64,000 bases of DNA from Tardiphaga sp. Its GTDB lineage: Bacteria; Pseudomonadota; Alphaproteobacteria; Rhizobiales; Xanthobacteraceae. The notes beneath the pieces were generated by a model. That model was given only the letters and a program-made list of their open reading frames with translations, was not told the origin of the DNA and ran no database searches. The DNA lies in contig JASBVG010000070.1 of assembly GCA_030147505.1 (NCBI GenBank), positions 1 through 64,000 of the forward strand. Reading direction: 5' to 3'. The first letter of the stretch is position 1. The number at the start of each line of letters is the position of its first letter. The position numbers were made by a program, and so were the translations under genes. This document shows, piece by piece, positions 47,809-56,800 of this stretch.

Positions 47809-49251
47809 ATGAACATGGTCGCCAAAGCCAAACGTCCCTGGCCGTTGACCGCGAAGGTGCCGCTGGCCGTCGTGTGTCTGATGGTCGTCGTCGGAGCGTT
47901 GCTCTCGCATCAGGTCGTGAGCAAGCTCGACGAGAGGCAGGTGCAGTCGTTCGACGACCTGTCGCGCAGCTACCTGGACGGCCTGGCGTCGGCCATCGGG
48001 CCCTCCGTCTTGCGGGAGGACAGTTGGGAGGTCTTCGATGCGATCGAGCGTGCCCAGGCGGGCTATCGCAGCCTCCGCCCCATCGAAACGGTCGTGACGA
48101 ATGCGGACGACCGGGTCATCGCCGCGTCCGATCCGAAACGCCATCCGATCGGCGCGGAATACGACGGCAAACAGCGGAGCGGCCGCGACGGTTATGATCC
48201 CGGCGGAGATGAGGCAAGCGTCCAGCGCGCGCTCGCCTATCCCGGCCGGACGGCGGGGACGATCTATGCGCGGTTCGACACGCGGCATCTCGCGAGCGAC
48301 AGGCGCAGCGTCGCCATCGCGCTCGCCTTGTCAAACTCCATCCTGGTCCTGGTATTCGCCGCGGCGGGCTGGCTACTCACCCGCAAGATGCTGGAGCCGG
48401 TGAAGATCCTTTCCGACCACCTCGGTGCAGCCAAGGACTCGGCGAAGGAGATACCGAACGACGCGATCGCGGGTGCACATGGGGAGTTTGGTGATCTGTT
48501 CCGTTCCTACAATGGCTTGGTCCGCTCCATGCACGAACGAGAGGATCTTGCGCGACGTCTCGCGAGGGAGCGTCGGATAAGCATACTGGGACGCCTGGCC
48601 TCCTCCGTCGCACATGAAATCAACAATCCGCTCGGGGGTCTCTTCAACGCGGTGGCGACACTGAAATCGCACGGCCATCTGCCCAGCGTTCAACAGAACT
48701 CGATCGGTCTGCTCGACCGCGGTCTTCAGGCGATCCGCGACACGGTCCGGACCACTCTCTCCGCATATCGAAGCGATCGGAATCCGCGCGTATTCGAAGC
48801 GCGCGATCTGGACGATCTCGCGCTTCTTTCGGCACCGGAGGCCCGGCGCAAGGGCGTCAGCATCCGGATCGTCAATGGTGTCGCGTCGAATGCAGTCACG
48901 TCTTTCCCGAGCACGCCAATCCGGCAGGTCGTCCTCAACCTTCTGCTCAACGCCATCGCAGCGACGCCGCCGGGTGGGGGTGTTTCGCTCGAAGCCGGTC
49001 TCGACGGTGCTGTCCTGCTTCTTTCGATCCGAGACGATGGCGACGGAATGCCCGCTTGGGCGATCGACGTTCTCACCCGAGGCGCGCCGCTTCCGCCACC
49101 GGACCGCAGTGGCTTGGGATTGTGGGCAGCGAGCCGCTTCGTTGCCGACATGCACGGAGCCGTTTCCGTGCAGACGCCTTCCGGGGGAGGCACGATAGTC
49201 GACGTAAGGATCCCTAGCCGCCGCGAAAGGGAGTTGGCCGATGTTGCGTGA
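47809..49251 (+). CDS. aioS: AioS sensor histidine kinase
   Basis: 480 residues: helix 1 (about 15-33), periplasmic sensor (35-165), helix 2 (168-190), HAMP linker, then the HisKA helix with SSVAHEINNPLGGL (phosphorylated H269), N box NLLLNAIAATPPGG, G1 box DDGDGMP and GLGLWAASRFVADMHG. Its periplasmic part is expected to dock arsenite-loaded AioX. The end overlaps aioR by 11 nt. Confidence 0.93.
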   Translation: MNMVAKAKRPWPLTAKVPLAVVCLMVVVGALLSHQVVSKLDERQVQSFDDLSRSYLDGLASAIGPSVLREDSWEVFDAIERAQAGYRSLRPIETVVTNADDRVIAASDPKRHPIGAEYDGKQRSGRDGYDPGGDEASVQRALAYPGRTAGTIYARFDTRHLASDRRSVAIALALSNSILVLVFAAAGWLLTRKMLEPVKILSDHLGAAKDSAKEIPNDAIAGAHGEFGDLFRSYNGLVRSMHEREDLARRLARERRISILGRLASSVAHEINNPLGGLFNAVATLKSHGHLPSVQQNSIGLLDRGLQAIRDTVRTTLSAYRSDRNPRVFEARDLDDLALLSAPEARRKGVSIRIVNGVASNAVTSFPSTPIRQVVLNLLLNAIAATPPGGGVSLEAGLDGAVLLLSIRDDGDGMPAWAIDVLTRGAPLPPPDRSGLGLWAASRFVADMHGAVSVQTPSGGGTIVDVRIPSRRERELADVA

Positions 49252-50554
49252 TGAGAAATGCGTCGCCCTCGTCGAGGATGACCCGATCATGGGCGAGAGC
49301 CTTGTTCAGCGGCTCGCTCTGGATGGCATCGCCGTCCAGTGGTGGAGAAACGGCCGCGACGCGTTGGCCGCGATGGAGACTGGCCGCTTCAGAGCGGTCG
49401 TCTGCGACATCAAGCTTCCCGACATGAGCGGAGAGGAGCTTTTCACCGAGACGTCCAGATCCATGAGGACGCCTTTCCTCTTCATCACCGGTCACGCCGA
49501 CATCGACCAGGCCGTCCGACTGATGCGCGCCGGCGCGGCCGACTACGTGACGAAACCCTTCGACGTCGAGACGTTGCTCACCCGGCTGGAAACCATCGGA
49601 GCGGATGAAGGCGCCGGAGACGAAGTCCTCGGATGCTCGGCAGCATCGCGGCGCGTCGAGCGGTTGCTCAGAAAACTGTCCAGCGTCAACACGACGGTGC
49701 TGCTGACCGGCGAGACTGGTAGCGGCAAGGAGGTGGCGGCCCGCTTTCTTCATGCGTCCTCCGCACGCTGCCGCGAGCCGTTCATGGCCGTCAACTGCGC
49801 GGCGATTCCTTCCCAACTCCTGGAAAGCGAGCTGTTCGGGCACGAAAAGGGGGCATTCACCGGCGCGGCGCAGAGGCATCTCGGTTATGCGGAACGCGCC
49901 GGCGCGGGTGTGCTCTTTCTGGACGAGATAGGCGAACTCCACCCAGACCTGCAGGCCAAGCTGCTGCGCCTGGTTCAGGACCGTTCCTTCCACCGGGTAG
50001 GCGGGGAACGTCCGATCGCGTTCAACGGCAGGCTCGTCGCGGCGACGAATGCCGATCTCGCGGCGATGGTCGATGCAGGCCGTTTCAGGGAGGATCTGCT
50101 TTACCGGATCAACGTCGTAAGCGTCGAAGTGCCAGCACTTCGCGACCGTCTGGAGGACATCCCACTCCTGATGAATCGCTTCTTCTCCGATCTTGCCGAC
50201 GAGATGGACAGCAGTCTGCGGGGCTTCGACGTCGGGGCGGAAGAGGCTGCGTTGGCGCATGCATGGCCCGGGAACGTGCGCGAGCTCCGCAACAGGGTCG
50301 AGCGCGCCGTGGCCCTGAGCGACGGCATGTGGATCACCGCCGCCGACCTGTTTCCCGAAAGCGTCCGCTCGGAACCCGTCGGCAACGCATTTCTTCAAAC
50401 GCTCGAGGATGTGCGTCAGTCCGCCGAGCGGAGACACATCGCGCGGGCGCTCGCCTCCACGGGCGGCGAAACCGGAGCGGCCTCGAAGCTGCTCGGAATC
50501 GGAAGATCCACCCTCTGGGAGAAGATGAAGCGACTGGGCCTGACGCCCGAGTGA
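49241..50554 (+). CDS. aioR: AioR sigma-54-dependent response regulator
   Basis: 437 residues: receiver (phosphorylated D56 in VVCDIKLPDMSG), AAA+ domain with Walker A GETGSGKE (157-164), the sigma-54 contact loop GAFTGA (204-209), Walker B VLFLDEIGEL, and a Fis-type HTH (GAASKLLGIGRSTLWEKMKRLGL). Activates sigma-54 promoters; the best candidate in the window is the -24/-12 element and paired inverted repeats upstream of aioB. Convergent with the ArsR-ArsC fusion gene. Confidence 0.95.
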   Translation: MLRDEKCVALVEDDPIMGESLVQRLALDGIAVQWWRNGRDALAAMETGRFRAVVCDIKLPDMSGEELFTETSRSMRTPFLFITGHADIDQAVRLMRAGAADYVTKPFDVETLLTRLETIGADEGAGDEVLGCSAASRRVERLLRKLSSVNTTVLLTGETGSGKEVAARFLHASSARCREPFMAVNCAAIPSQLLESELFGHEKGAFTGAAQRHLGYAERAGAGVLFLDEIGELHPDLQAKLLRLVQDRSFHRVGGERPIAFNGRLVAATNADLAAMVDAGRFREDLLYRINVVSVEVPALRDRLEDIPLLMNRFFSDLADEMDSSLRGFDVGAEEAALAHAWPGNVRELRNRVERAVALSDGMWITAADLFPESVRSEPVGNAFLQTLEDVRQSAERRHIARALASTGGETGAASKLLGIGRSTLWEKMKRLGLTPE

Positions 50555-50574
50555 CATCGTCGTTGCGGCGAGTG

Positions 50575-51438
50575 TTACACGGCGTCGGCCAACCTGGTCG
50601 CCTCGGTCGCGCCTTCCATCCGTCCGATCGCCGCGAGATCCCGCTTGAGCGCCGAGAGATCGGAGGTCTCCACGGGCAGATTGACGAAAGCGGTCAATCT
50701 TGCGGCCAGGCGGCGATAGGCGGAAAGAAAGGCGGCGCGCTGCACGTCCTTGGTGCCCTTCACTTCGGCCGGGTCCGGAATGCCCCAATGCGCCTGCAGC
50801 GGATGGCCGGCCCAGGTGGGACACTGCTCGCCGGCGGCGGCGTCGCAGACGGTCACGATGAAATCCATCGCCTTGCTGCGCTTCCCGGCGAACTTGCTCC
50901 ACCCCTTCGAACTGAGGGCCGAAGTGTCGTAGCCGAGACCATCCAGCAATTCCAAGGCAAGCGGATGCGGTCCGCTTTGAGGCCGACTGCCCGCGGAGTG
51001 CGCCCGAAAACGCCCGCCGCCCTCGCGGTTGAGTATGGCTTCCGCCATGATCGACCGGGCCGAATTGCCCGAGCAGAGGATCAGGACGTCGTAGGACTTG
51101 GAATCATCGAGGGGGCGCCGCTGAGGGAACTGATCGTCGCTGACCGGACGCATCTCGCCGAGCATCACGTCGAAGAGGTTGCCGATCTGACCCGATTTCG
51201 CGGCATAGATGATCGATCGGCCCTCGCGCCTGCTGGTCAGCAGCCCCGCCCGCTCTAGCTGCGAAAGATGGGTCGACATAGTGTTGTGCGGCACCGCGAG
51301 CAGGCGCGCGACGTCGCCGGCGGGCAGACCATAGGGTAGATAGCGCGCAAGCAGCCGGAACGCTTCGAGACGCGTCGGCTGCGCGAGACTGGCGAACATC
51401 TCGACCGCGTCGTCGGTCGTGAACAGGTCTGGCTTCAT
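50575..51438 (-). CDS. ArsR-ArsC fusion: repressor domain plus thioredoxin-type arsenate reductase
   Basis: 287 residues. Residues 1-100: ArsR winged HTH (FASLAQPTRLEAFRLLARYLPYGLPAGDVARLLAVPHNTMSTHLSQL) without the usual Cys pair at its end. Residues about 115-287: low-molecular-weight phosphatase-like ArsC with LCSGNSARSIMAEAIL (Cys-x5-Arg loop) and VCDAAAGEQCPTWAG, the two redox cysteines. The gene is divergent from aioBA; TCGACATAT at 51479-51487 repeats half of the ArsR palindrome at 56373-56400. The longer frame upstream of 51438 is not used. Confidence 0.92.
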   Translation of the reverse strand: MKPDLFTTDDAVEMFASLAQPTRLEAFRLLARYLPYGLPAGDVARLLAVPHNTMSTHLSQLERAGLLTSRREGRSIIYAAKSGQIGNLFDVMLGEMRPVSDDQFPQRRPLDDSKSYDVLILCSGNSARSIMAEAILNREGGGRFRAHSAGSRPQSGPHPLALELLDGLGYDTSALSSKGWSKFAGKRSKAMDFIVTVCDAAAGEQCPTWAGHPLQAHWGIPDPAEVKGTKDVQRAAFLSAYRRLAARLTAFVNLPVETSDLSALKRDLAAIGRMEGATEATRLADAV

Positions 51439-51518
51439 GCTGGATGGAATCTTCCGGACGGGCATCCGTCGAAGATAGTCGACATATCGGTTCCTGCAAC
51501 GCGGCATGTCGCGCGACG

Positions 51519-51567
51519 ATCCGGAAATCCGGATGAGCACTGCCTTTGGCCGTCCGGATTTCCGGAC
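51519..51567. promoter_or_regulatory. Two tandem inverted repeats, candidate AioR enhancer sites
   Basis: ATCCGG-AAAT-CCGGAT (51519-51534) and GTCCGG-ATTT-CCGGAC (51552-51567) are both perfect palindromes of the same core (TCCGG-N4-CCGGA), 33 bp centre to centre, on one face of the helix. They lie 64-112 bp upstream of the -24/-12 promoter, where NtrC-type activators bind. Confidence 0.7.
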
Positions 51568-51630
51568 GACGGCCCGTCGGTCTGACCCTTCCTCGTTTGA
51601 TTTCGAACGGCTTTTCGCCGCGACGACGAC

Positions 51631-51646
51631 TGGCGCGATGCCTGCA
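51631..51646 (+). promoter_or_regulatory. Sigma-54 promoter of aioBA
   Basis: TGGCGCGATGCCTGCA fits the -24/-12 consensus TGGCAC-N5-TTGCA with the invariant GG and GC exactly 12 nt apart. It ends 57 nt before the aioB ATG and directs transcription into aioB. Confidence 0.75.
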
Positions 51647-51703
51647 ATGTCCTTCCCGTCCGATGGGACGAAACGAAAAGCGACGGTCCGGGGAGACGAC
51701 GAA

Positions 51704-52225
51704 ATGAAGAAGTGCGACGGCCTGGTCGATATGCGACGCAGGCATTTTCTCGGTGGCGCCGGCGCGATGACCGCGGCCGCGGCGACCATGTCGGTCCTCC
51801 CCAAGGAGGCCAAAGCTGAACCGCGCGCGGGCCTCGTCAAATATCCCTCGAACAGACTCGGCAACGTCAAGGACCTCAAGGTCAACGAGCCGATGTCCGT
51901 TGCCTATCCGGACGACGACGCGCCGGGTGTCCTTCTCAAGCTCGGTCAGAAGGTCGCGACCGGAGCGGGACCCGACGGGGACATCGTCGGCTTCTCGTCC
52001 GCATGCCCGCACAAGGGGTTTCCCCTCAACTACAACGCCGGCGATCGGACCATGAACTGTCCGGGACATTATTCGCGCTTCGACTGCGAGCGCGGCGGTC
52101 AGCAGGTCTGGGGACAGGCGACGCAGAACCTCCCTCAATACGTGCTGAGGATCGACGGCAACGGCGACATCTTCGCCGAAGGCGTCGACGAACATATCTT
52201 CGGCCGCCTGTCGAACGTCCTCTGA
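51704..52225 (+). CDS. aioB: Arsenite oxidase small (Rieske) subunit AioB
   Basis: 173 residues: Tat signal (MRRRHFLGG) and a Rieske [2Fe-2S] domain with C101-P-H103 and C119-P-G-H122 as cluster ligands. The disulfide cysteines of Alcaligenes AioB are replaced by F106 and G121, as I recall for the NT-26 enzyme. The Tat signal carries the folded complex with AioA into the periplasm. The ATG at 51704 has GGGGAG upstream; aioA follows after 13 nt. Confidence 0.95.
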   Translation: MKKCDGLVDMRRRHFLGGAGAMTAAAATMSVLPKEAKAEPRAGLVKYPSNRLGNVKDLKVNEPMSVAYPDDDAPGVLLKLGQKVATGAGPDGDIVGFSSACPHKGFPLNYNAGDRTMNCPGHYSRFDCERGGQQVWGQATQNLPQYVLRIDGNGDIFAEGVDEHIFGRLSNVL

Positions 52226-52238
52226 GGGAGCACATGAC

Positions 52239-54836
52239 ATGACCTACAAGCGACAAATCGGCACCCTCCCGATCGTGCCGGCGGACGCCAAGGAGCACAA
52301 CGTCGTCTGCCACTACTGCATCGTCGGCTGCGGCTACAAGGCGTATTCCTGGGATGCGCGCTACGAAGGCGGGACCGCCCCGGGCGAGAACAAGTTCGGC
52401 GTGGACCTGTCGAAGCAGCAGGAGGCCGAGACCACGGCCTGGTATGCGCCGTCGATGTACAACATCGTCAAACAGGACGGCCGCGACGTGCATATCGTGA
52501 TCAAGCCGGATCACGACTGCGTCGTGAATTCCGGGCTCGGTTCGCCGCGTGGCGCCCGCATGGCGGAGATGAGCTATTCGCGCCAGCGGAACACCCAGCT
52601 TCAAAGGCTGACCGATCCTCTCGTCTGGCGCTACGGTCAGATGCAGCCGACCAGTTGGGACGACGCGCTCGACCTCGTCGCGCGCGTCACTGCGGCCGTG
52701 ATCAACGAACAGGGCGAAGACGGCCTCTTCGTGTCGGCTTTCGATCACGGCGGCGCCGGCGGCGGCTATGAGAACACCTGGGGTACCGGGAAGCTCTATT
52801 TCGGTGCGATGAAGATCAAGAACATCCGCATCCACAACAGGCCGGCCTACAATTCCGAGGTGCACGGCACCCGCGACATGGGCGTCGGCGAGCTCAACAA
52901 CTGCTACGAAGACGCCGAGCTTGCCGACACGATCGTCGCCGTGGGCACCAACGCGCTCGAGACGCAGACCAACTACTTCCTCAATCACTGGATCCCGAAC
53001 CTCCGCGGAACGTCGGTCGACAAGAAGAAGGCCGAGTTCGGCAACGAGGCGGTCGACCGGGGCCGCATCGTCTTCGTCGATCCTCGCCGCACGGTGACGG
53101 TCAATGCCTGCGAGATCGAGGCCGGCAAGGACAACGTGCTGCACCTGCCCATCAATTCGGGCACCGACCTCATCCTGTTCAACGCGTGGTTGACCTACGC
53201 CGCCGACAAGGGGTGGATCGACAAGCCGTTCATTGCCGCCTCGACGAAGGATTTCGACAAGGCGGTCGCGGCAAACCGTACCTCGCTCGCCGACGCAGCG
53301 AAGACCACGGGTCTGTCGGAAGCGGACATCGTCAAGGCGATCACCTGGATCGCCGAGCCGAAGGCCGGAGGCGCGCGCCGGCGCACGATGTTCGCCTACG
53401 AAAAGGGACTGATCTGGGGCAACGACAACTACCGGACCAACCAGTCCCTGGTGAACCTCGCGCTCGCGACCGGAAACGTCGGTCGTCCCGGAGGCGGCTG
53501 CGTCCGCATGGGCGGGCATCAGGAAGGCTATTCGCGCCCGTCGGACGCGCATGTCGGGAAGCCAGCTGCTTACGTCGATCAGCTCATCATCAACGGCAAG
53601 GGTGGCGTGCACCACATCTGGGGCTGCGACCACTACAAGACCACTCTAAACGCGATGGAGTTCAAGCGCGTCTACAAGAAGCGCACGGACATCGTGAAGG
53701 ATGCAATGAACGCCGTCCCCTACGGAGATCGCGACGCCATGGTGAAGGCCGTGGTCGACGCCATCAAGAAGGGCGGTCTCTTCGCCGTGAACGTGGACAT
53801 CGTGCCGACAATGATCGGAGAAGCATGCCACGTCGTGCTGCCGGCGGCGACGTCGGGCGAGATGAACCTGACATCCATGAACGGCGAGCGGCGGATGCGG
53901 TTGACCGAGCGCTACATGGATCCTCCTGGTCAGGCGATGCCCGATTGCATTATCGCAGCACGCATCGCCAACCATATGGAGCGGGTCTTCCGGCAGTCGG
54001 GAAAGGCGGATGTCGCGGACAAGTTCAAGGGCTTCGACTGGAAGACCGAAGAAGACGCGTTCATGGACGGCTATGCCAAGCATGAGAAAGGCGGAGAATT
54101 CGTCACCTACGCCCGGCTGCGCGCCATGGGCACCAACGGATTCCAGGAGCCCGCGACAGGCCTCGAAAGCACCGGCGCGATCGCGGCCGGCACCTCCACG
54201 GGCAAGGACGGCGAGGTACTGAAAGGGCCGGCCATCGAAGCTGCCCGCGGCAAGGAGCCGGTCCAGAAGATCGCCAGCACCGTCCCGGCACCGTCGGGCG
54301 ACGTCCAGCGGATCATCGGGACCAAGCGCCTGTATGCCGACGGCAAGTTCAATTCGAAGGACGGCAAGGCGAGCTTCGCATCGACCCAGTGGCGGGGTCT
54401 CCAGGCGCCCGGCAAGCAGGCCGAAAAGGACAAATTCCAATTCCTCATCAACAACGGCCGCGCGAATCTCGTCTGGCAGAGCGCCTATCTCGACCGCGAG
54501 AACGAGTTCGTCCGTGACAGGTGGCCATATCCCTTCATCGAGCTCAATCCGGACGACATGAAGGATCTCAAGCTCAATCCGGGCGATCTCGTCGAGGTCT
54601 ACAACGACAACGGTTCGACCCAGGCCATGGCCTATCCCACGCCCACGGCAAGACGGAAGCAGGCGTTCATGCTGTTCGGCTATCCGACCGGCGTGCAGGG
54701 CAACGTCGTCTCCAAAGGCGTCAACGAGCTCGTCATCCCGAACTACAAGCAGACCTGGGGCAACATCCGGAAGATCTCCGACGCTCCGGAGAGTGTCCGC
54801 GGCCTCACCTTCAAGTCGAAGGAATATTCGGTCTAG
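52239..54836 (+). CDS. aioA: Arsenite oxidase large molybdopterin subunit AioA
   Basis: 865 residues, the full length of the family. N-terminal C24-x2-C27-x3-C31 with S102 in place of a fourth Cys holds the [3Fe-4S] cluster. H199 and E207 (RIHNRPAYNSE) keep the spacing of active-site His195/Glu203 of the A. faecalis enzyme. No Cys or Ser protein ligand to Mo is expected. It oxidises arsenite to arsenate and passes electrons through AioB to cytochrome c. No own signal; exported with AioB. Confidence 0.97.
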   Translation: MTYKRQIGTLPIVPADAKEHNVVCHYCIVGCGYKAYSWDARYEGGTAPGENKFGVDLSKQQEAETTAWYAPSMYNIVKQDGRDVHIVIKPDHDCVVNSGLGSPRGARMAEMSYSRQRNTQLQRLTDPLVWRYGQMQPTSWDDALDLVARVTAAVINEQGEDGLFVSAFDHGGAGGGYENTWGTGKLYFGAMKIKNIRIHNRPAYNSEVHGTRDMGVGELNNCYEDAELADTIVAVGTNALETQTNYFLNHWIPNLRGTSVDKKKAEFGNEAVDRGRIVFVDPRRTVTVNACEIEAGKDNVLHLPINSGTDLILFNAWLTYAADKGWIDKPFIAASTKDFDKAVAANRTSLADAAKTTGLSEADIVKAITWIAEPKAGGARRRTMFAYEKGLIWGNDNYRTNQSLVNLALATGNVGRPGGGCVRMGGHQEGYSRPSDAHVGKPAAYVDQLIINGKGGVHHIWGCDHYKTTLNAMEFKRVYKKRTDIVKDAMNAVPYGDRDAMVKAVVDAIKKGGLFAVNVDIVPTMIGEACHVVLPAATSGEMNLTSMNGERRMRLTERYMDPPGQAMPDCIIAARIANHMERVFRQSGKADVADKFKGFDWKTEEDAFMDGYAKHEKGGEFVTYARLRAMGTNGFQEPATGLESTGAIAAGTSTGKDGEVLKGPAIEAARGKEPVQKIASTVPAPSGDVQRIIGTKRLYADGKFNSKDGKASFASTQWRGLQAPGKQAEKDKFQFLINNGRANLVWQSAYLDRENEFVRDRWPYPFIELNPDDMKDLKLNPGDLVEVYNDNGSTQAMAYPTPTARRKQAFMLFGYPTGVQGNVVSKGVNELVIPNYKQTWGNIRKISDAPESVRGLTFKSKEYSV

Positions 54837-54903
54837 GGCCTCGCCGGCGCCCGCGCGCCGGCGGACCTCACCTCCCTTCAATCACCAATCTGGAAAGGCC
54901 GTC

Positions 54904-55287
54904 ATGCTCCGATCGTTCGTCGCAGCAGCGCTGTTCGCTGCCGCATCATCTTCCGCCCTCGCCCAGGATGTCGACGCAGGCAAACGCGTCTTCAACAAGT
55001 GCGTCGCCTGCCACGCCGTAGGACCGGGCGCTGCCAACAAGGTCGGCCCCGAACTGAACGGCCTTATCGGCAGGAAGGCCGGTTCGGTCGCCGGCTACAA
55101 TTACTCGGATGCGAACAAGAGCTCAGGGATCGTCTGGACCGAACAGGAATTCGCAGCCTACATCCGCGACCCCAAGGCGGTCGTGAAAGGGACGAAGATG
55201 GCGTTCGCTGGTCTCAAGAACGATAAGGAGATCGCAGATATTACGGCCTATCTGAAGACCTTCGCGGCAGACGGAAAGACGCAGTAG
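54904..55287 (+). CDS. Soluble c-type cytochrome, electron acceptor of arsenite oxidase
   Basis: 127 residues: signal peptide (cleavage near ALA-Q), haem motif CVACH, and the class I cytochrome c sequence (GPELNGLIGRKAGSVAGYNYS, KGTKMAFAGLKNDKEIADITAYLKTF with the axial Met in TKMAF). It is the usual cytochrome encoded after aioBA that carries electrons onward to an oxidase. The ATG at 54904 has GGAAAGG upstream. Followed by a strong hairpin. Confidence 0.94.
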   Translation: MLRSFVAAALFAAASSSALAQDVDAGKRVFNKCVACHAVGPGAANKVGPELNGLIGRKAGSVAGYNYSDANKSSGIVWTEQEFAAYIRDPKAVVKGTKMAFAGLKNDKEIADITAYLKTFAADGKTQ

Positions 55288-55301
55288 GCGCCGGCGTGAT
55301 C

Positions 55302-55334
55302 ATGCGGAACGCGCCAGCGCGGCGCGTTCCGCAT
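55302..55334. terminator. Bidirectional hairpin between cytochrome and pstS
   Basis: Perfect 14-bp stem (55302-55315 with 55321-55334; ATGCGGAACGCGCC and its complement) and a 5-nt loop, between convergent genes. No long T-run, but position and stability fit a terminator for both directions. Confidence 0.7.
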
Positions 55335-55341
55335 CCGGAAG

Positions 55342-56358
55342 CTACGACCCGAAGTCATCCTTCAGGTACTTGCCGATGCGCTCGACCAGCGAGGTCGGCA
55401 GAGTCACGTAGTCGAGCGCCGCAGCGTCTTCCGCACCGTTCTCCAGCGACCATTTGAAGAAGTCGACCGCGGTGCGCGACTTGACCGGATCCTTGGGCTT
55501 CTTCGGCATCAGGATGAACGAGGTCGCCGTGATCGGATAGGCATCATCGCCGGACGCGTCGGTCATGATGCGGTAGAAATCCTTCGCGCTGCCCCAGTCG
55601 GCGCCATCGGCCGCGGCGCGGAAGGATTTGGCATCGGGCTGCACGAAACGCCCGGCACGATTCTGGACGAGCCCATAGGTTAGCTTGTTCCGGACGGCGT
55701 AGGCGTATTCGACGTAGCTGATCGTATTCTTCGACATGCCCACATAGGCGGCAACGCCTTCATTGCCCTTCCCGCCGACGCCCACCTGCCAGTCAAGTGA
55801 TACGGCTTCGCCCATCGTCGATTTCCACTCGGGGCTCACCTTCGACAGATAGTTGGCGAAATTGAACGTCGTGCCCGAACCGTCGGTCCGGTGGACCACG
55901 GTGATCGGCGCAGCCGGAAGCTGGATATCCGGATTGAGGGCTTTCAAGGCCTGATCATCCCAGTTCTTGATCTTGCCCATAAAAATTTCGGCCAACACGG
56001 TGCCGGTGAACCGGATTTTGCCTGGGGCGACGCCCTCCAGATTCACCACCGGGACCACGGCGCCGATGACGAGCGGAAATTGGCCGAGACCGGCCTTGGC
56101 GAGTTCGTCCGGCTTGAGCGGCATATCCGACGCTCCGAAGTCCACGGAGCCCGCTTTCACCTGCTGGATGCCGGCGCCCGAGCCGTTGGAGACGTAGTTG
56201 ATCTTGTTGCCCGTCTTCGCCGCATAGGCCGCCGCCCACTTGGACAGGATCGGGTTCACAAAGCTCGAGCCGGAACCGTTGCTCTCTGCTGCAGCCGCTA
56301 TGCTACCGGAATGCAGCAGTGCCGCGACGACCGCGACCGCGCGAAACGACTTGATCAT
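55342..56358 (-). CDS. pstS: Phosphate-binding protein PstS
   Basis: 338 residues: signal peptide (cleavage near AAA-E), then the PstS fold: SGSSFVNPILSKW, NYVSNGSGAGIQQVKAGSVDFGASDMPL (ligand loops), TVVHRTDGSGTTFNFANYLSKV. The ATG at 56358 has AAGGAG. It is divergent from an arsR with a perfect palindrome in the short gap, so it looks arsenic-regulated rather than Pho-regulated. pstSCAB partners are not in the window. Phosphate binding that favours phosphate over arsenate would relieve arsenate stress (inference). Confidence 0.93.
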   Translation of the reverse strand: MIKSFRAVAVVAALLHSGSIAAAAESNGSGSSFVNPILSKWAAAYAAKTGNKINYVSNGSGAGIQQVKAGSVDFGASDMPLKPDELAKAGLGQFPLVIGAVVPVVNLEGVAPGKIRFTGTVLAEIFMGKIKNWDDQALKALNPDIQLPAAPITVVHRTDGSGTTFNFANYLSKVSPEWKSTMGEAVSLDWQVGVGGKGNEGVAAYVGMSKNTISYVEYAYAVRNKLTYGLVQNRAGRFVQPDAKSFRAAADGADWGSAKDFYRIMTDASGDDAYPITATSFILMPKKPKDPVKSRTAVDFFKWSLENGAEDAAALDYVTLPTSLVERIGKYLKDDFGS

Positions 56359-56372
56359 GGAAGGCTCCTTGG

Positions 56373-56400
56373 ATATATGTCGATATGTCTCGACATATAT
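56373..56400. promoter_or_regulatory. Perfect ArsR-type operator palindrome
   Basis: ATATATGTCGA (56373-56383), spacer TATGTC, TCGACATATAT (56390-56400): an 11-bp perfect inverted repeat between divergent pstS and arsR. Parts of it recur at 44065-44073 and 51479-51487 beside the other arsR genes. Confidence 0.75.
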
Positions 56401-56440
56401 AACCATTGTGACGGCGCGTTGACAACCGGAGTTTGGCGAA

Positions 56441-56716
56441 GTGGCGCTACGGGAAATTGATGCGGGCGACATGGCGGCCGGGCGGTTCGCCACCATCGGC
56501 CAGCCGACGAGGCTCCACGCGTTTCGCCTGCTTCTCTCGGCGTATCCTGAGAGTCTCGGCGCCGGCGAGATCGCCCGGCGCTGCGACGTGCCGCACAACA
56601 CCATGTCCACCCATCTCGCGACGTTGACCCGCGCCGGCCTCATCAAGGTCTCGAAGGACGGGCGCGCCATGAATTACCGCGCCGATGCCAAGGGGTATCG
56701 CGACCTGGTCGACTAG
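56441..56716 (+). CDS. arsR: ArsR repressor truncated by an in-frame amber codon
   Basis: 91 residues up to a TAG at 56714-56716. The winged HTH (FATIGQPTRLHAFRLLLSAYPESLGAGEIARRCDVPHNTMSTHLATL) is intact. The frame continues after the TAG with LAKDCCNGRPELC, exactly the As(III)-binding end of this ArsR class, and runs without further stop into the arsC at 56801. So either the original gene was an ArsR-ArsC fusion now cut by one nonsense codon, or the stop is read through, or it is a sequencing error. GTG start at 56441 after CCGGAG. The truncated product would bind DNA without sensing arsenic in this site. Confidence 0.8.
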   Translation: MALREIDAGDMAAGRFATIGQPTRLHAFRLLLSAYPESLGAGEIARRCDVPHNTMSTHLATLTRAGLIKVSKDGRAMNYRADAKGYRDLVD

Positions 56717-56800
56717 CTCGCCAAAGATTGCTGCAACGGCCGTCCGGAGCTCTGCGCCGGGGCGGTCGGCGAAACGGACAACGAAGCCTCCAACCCGGAT

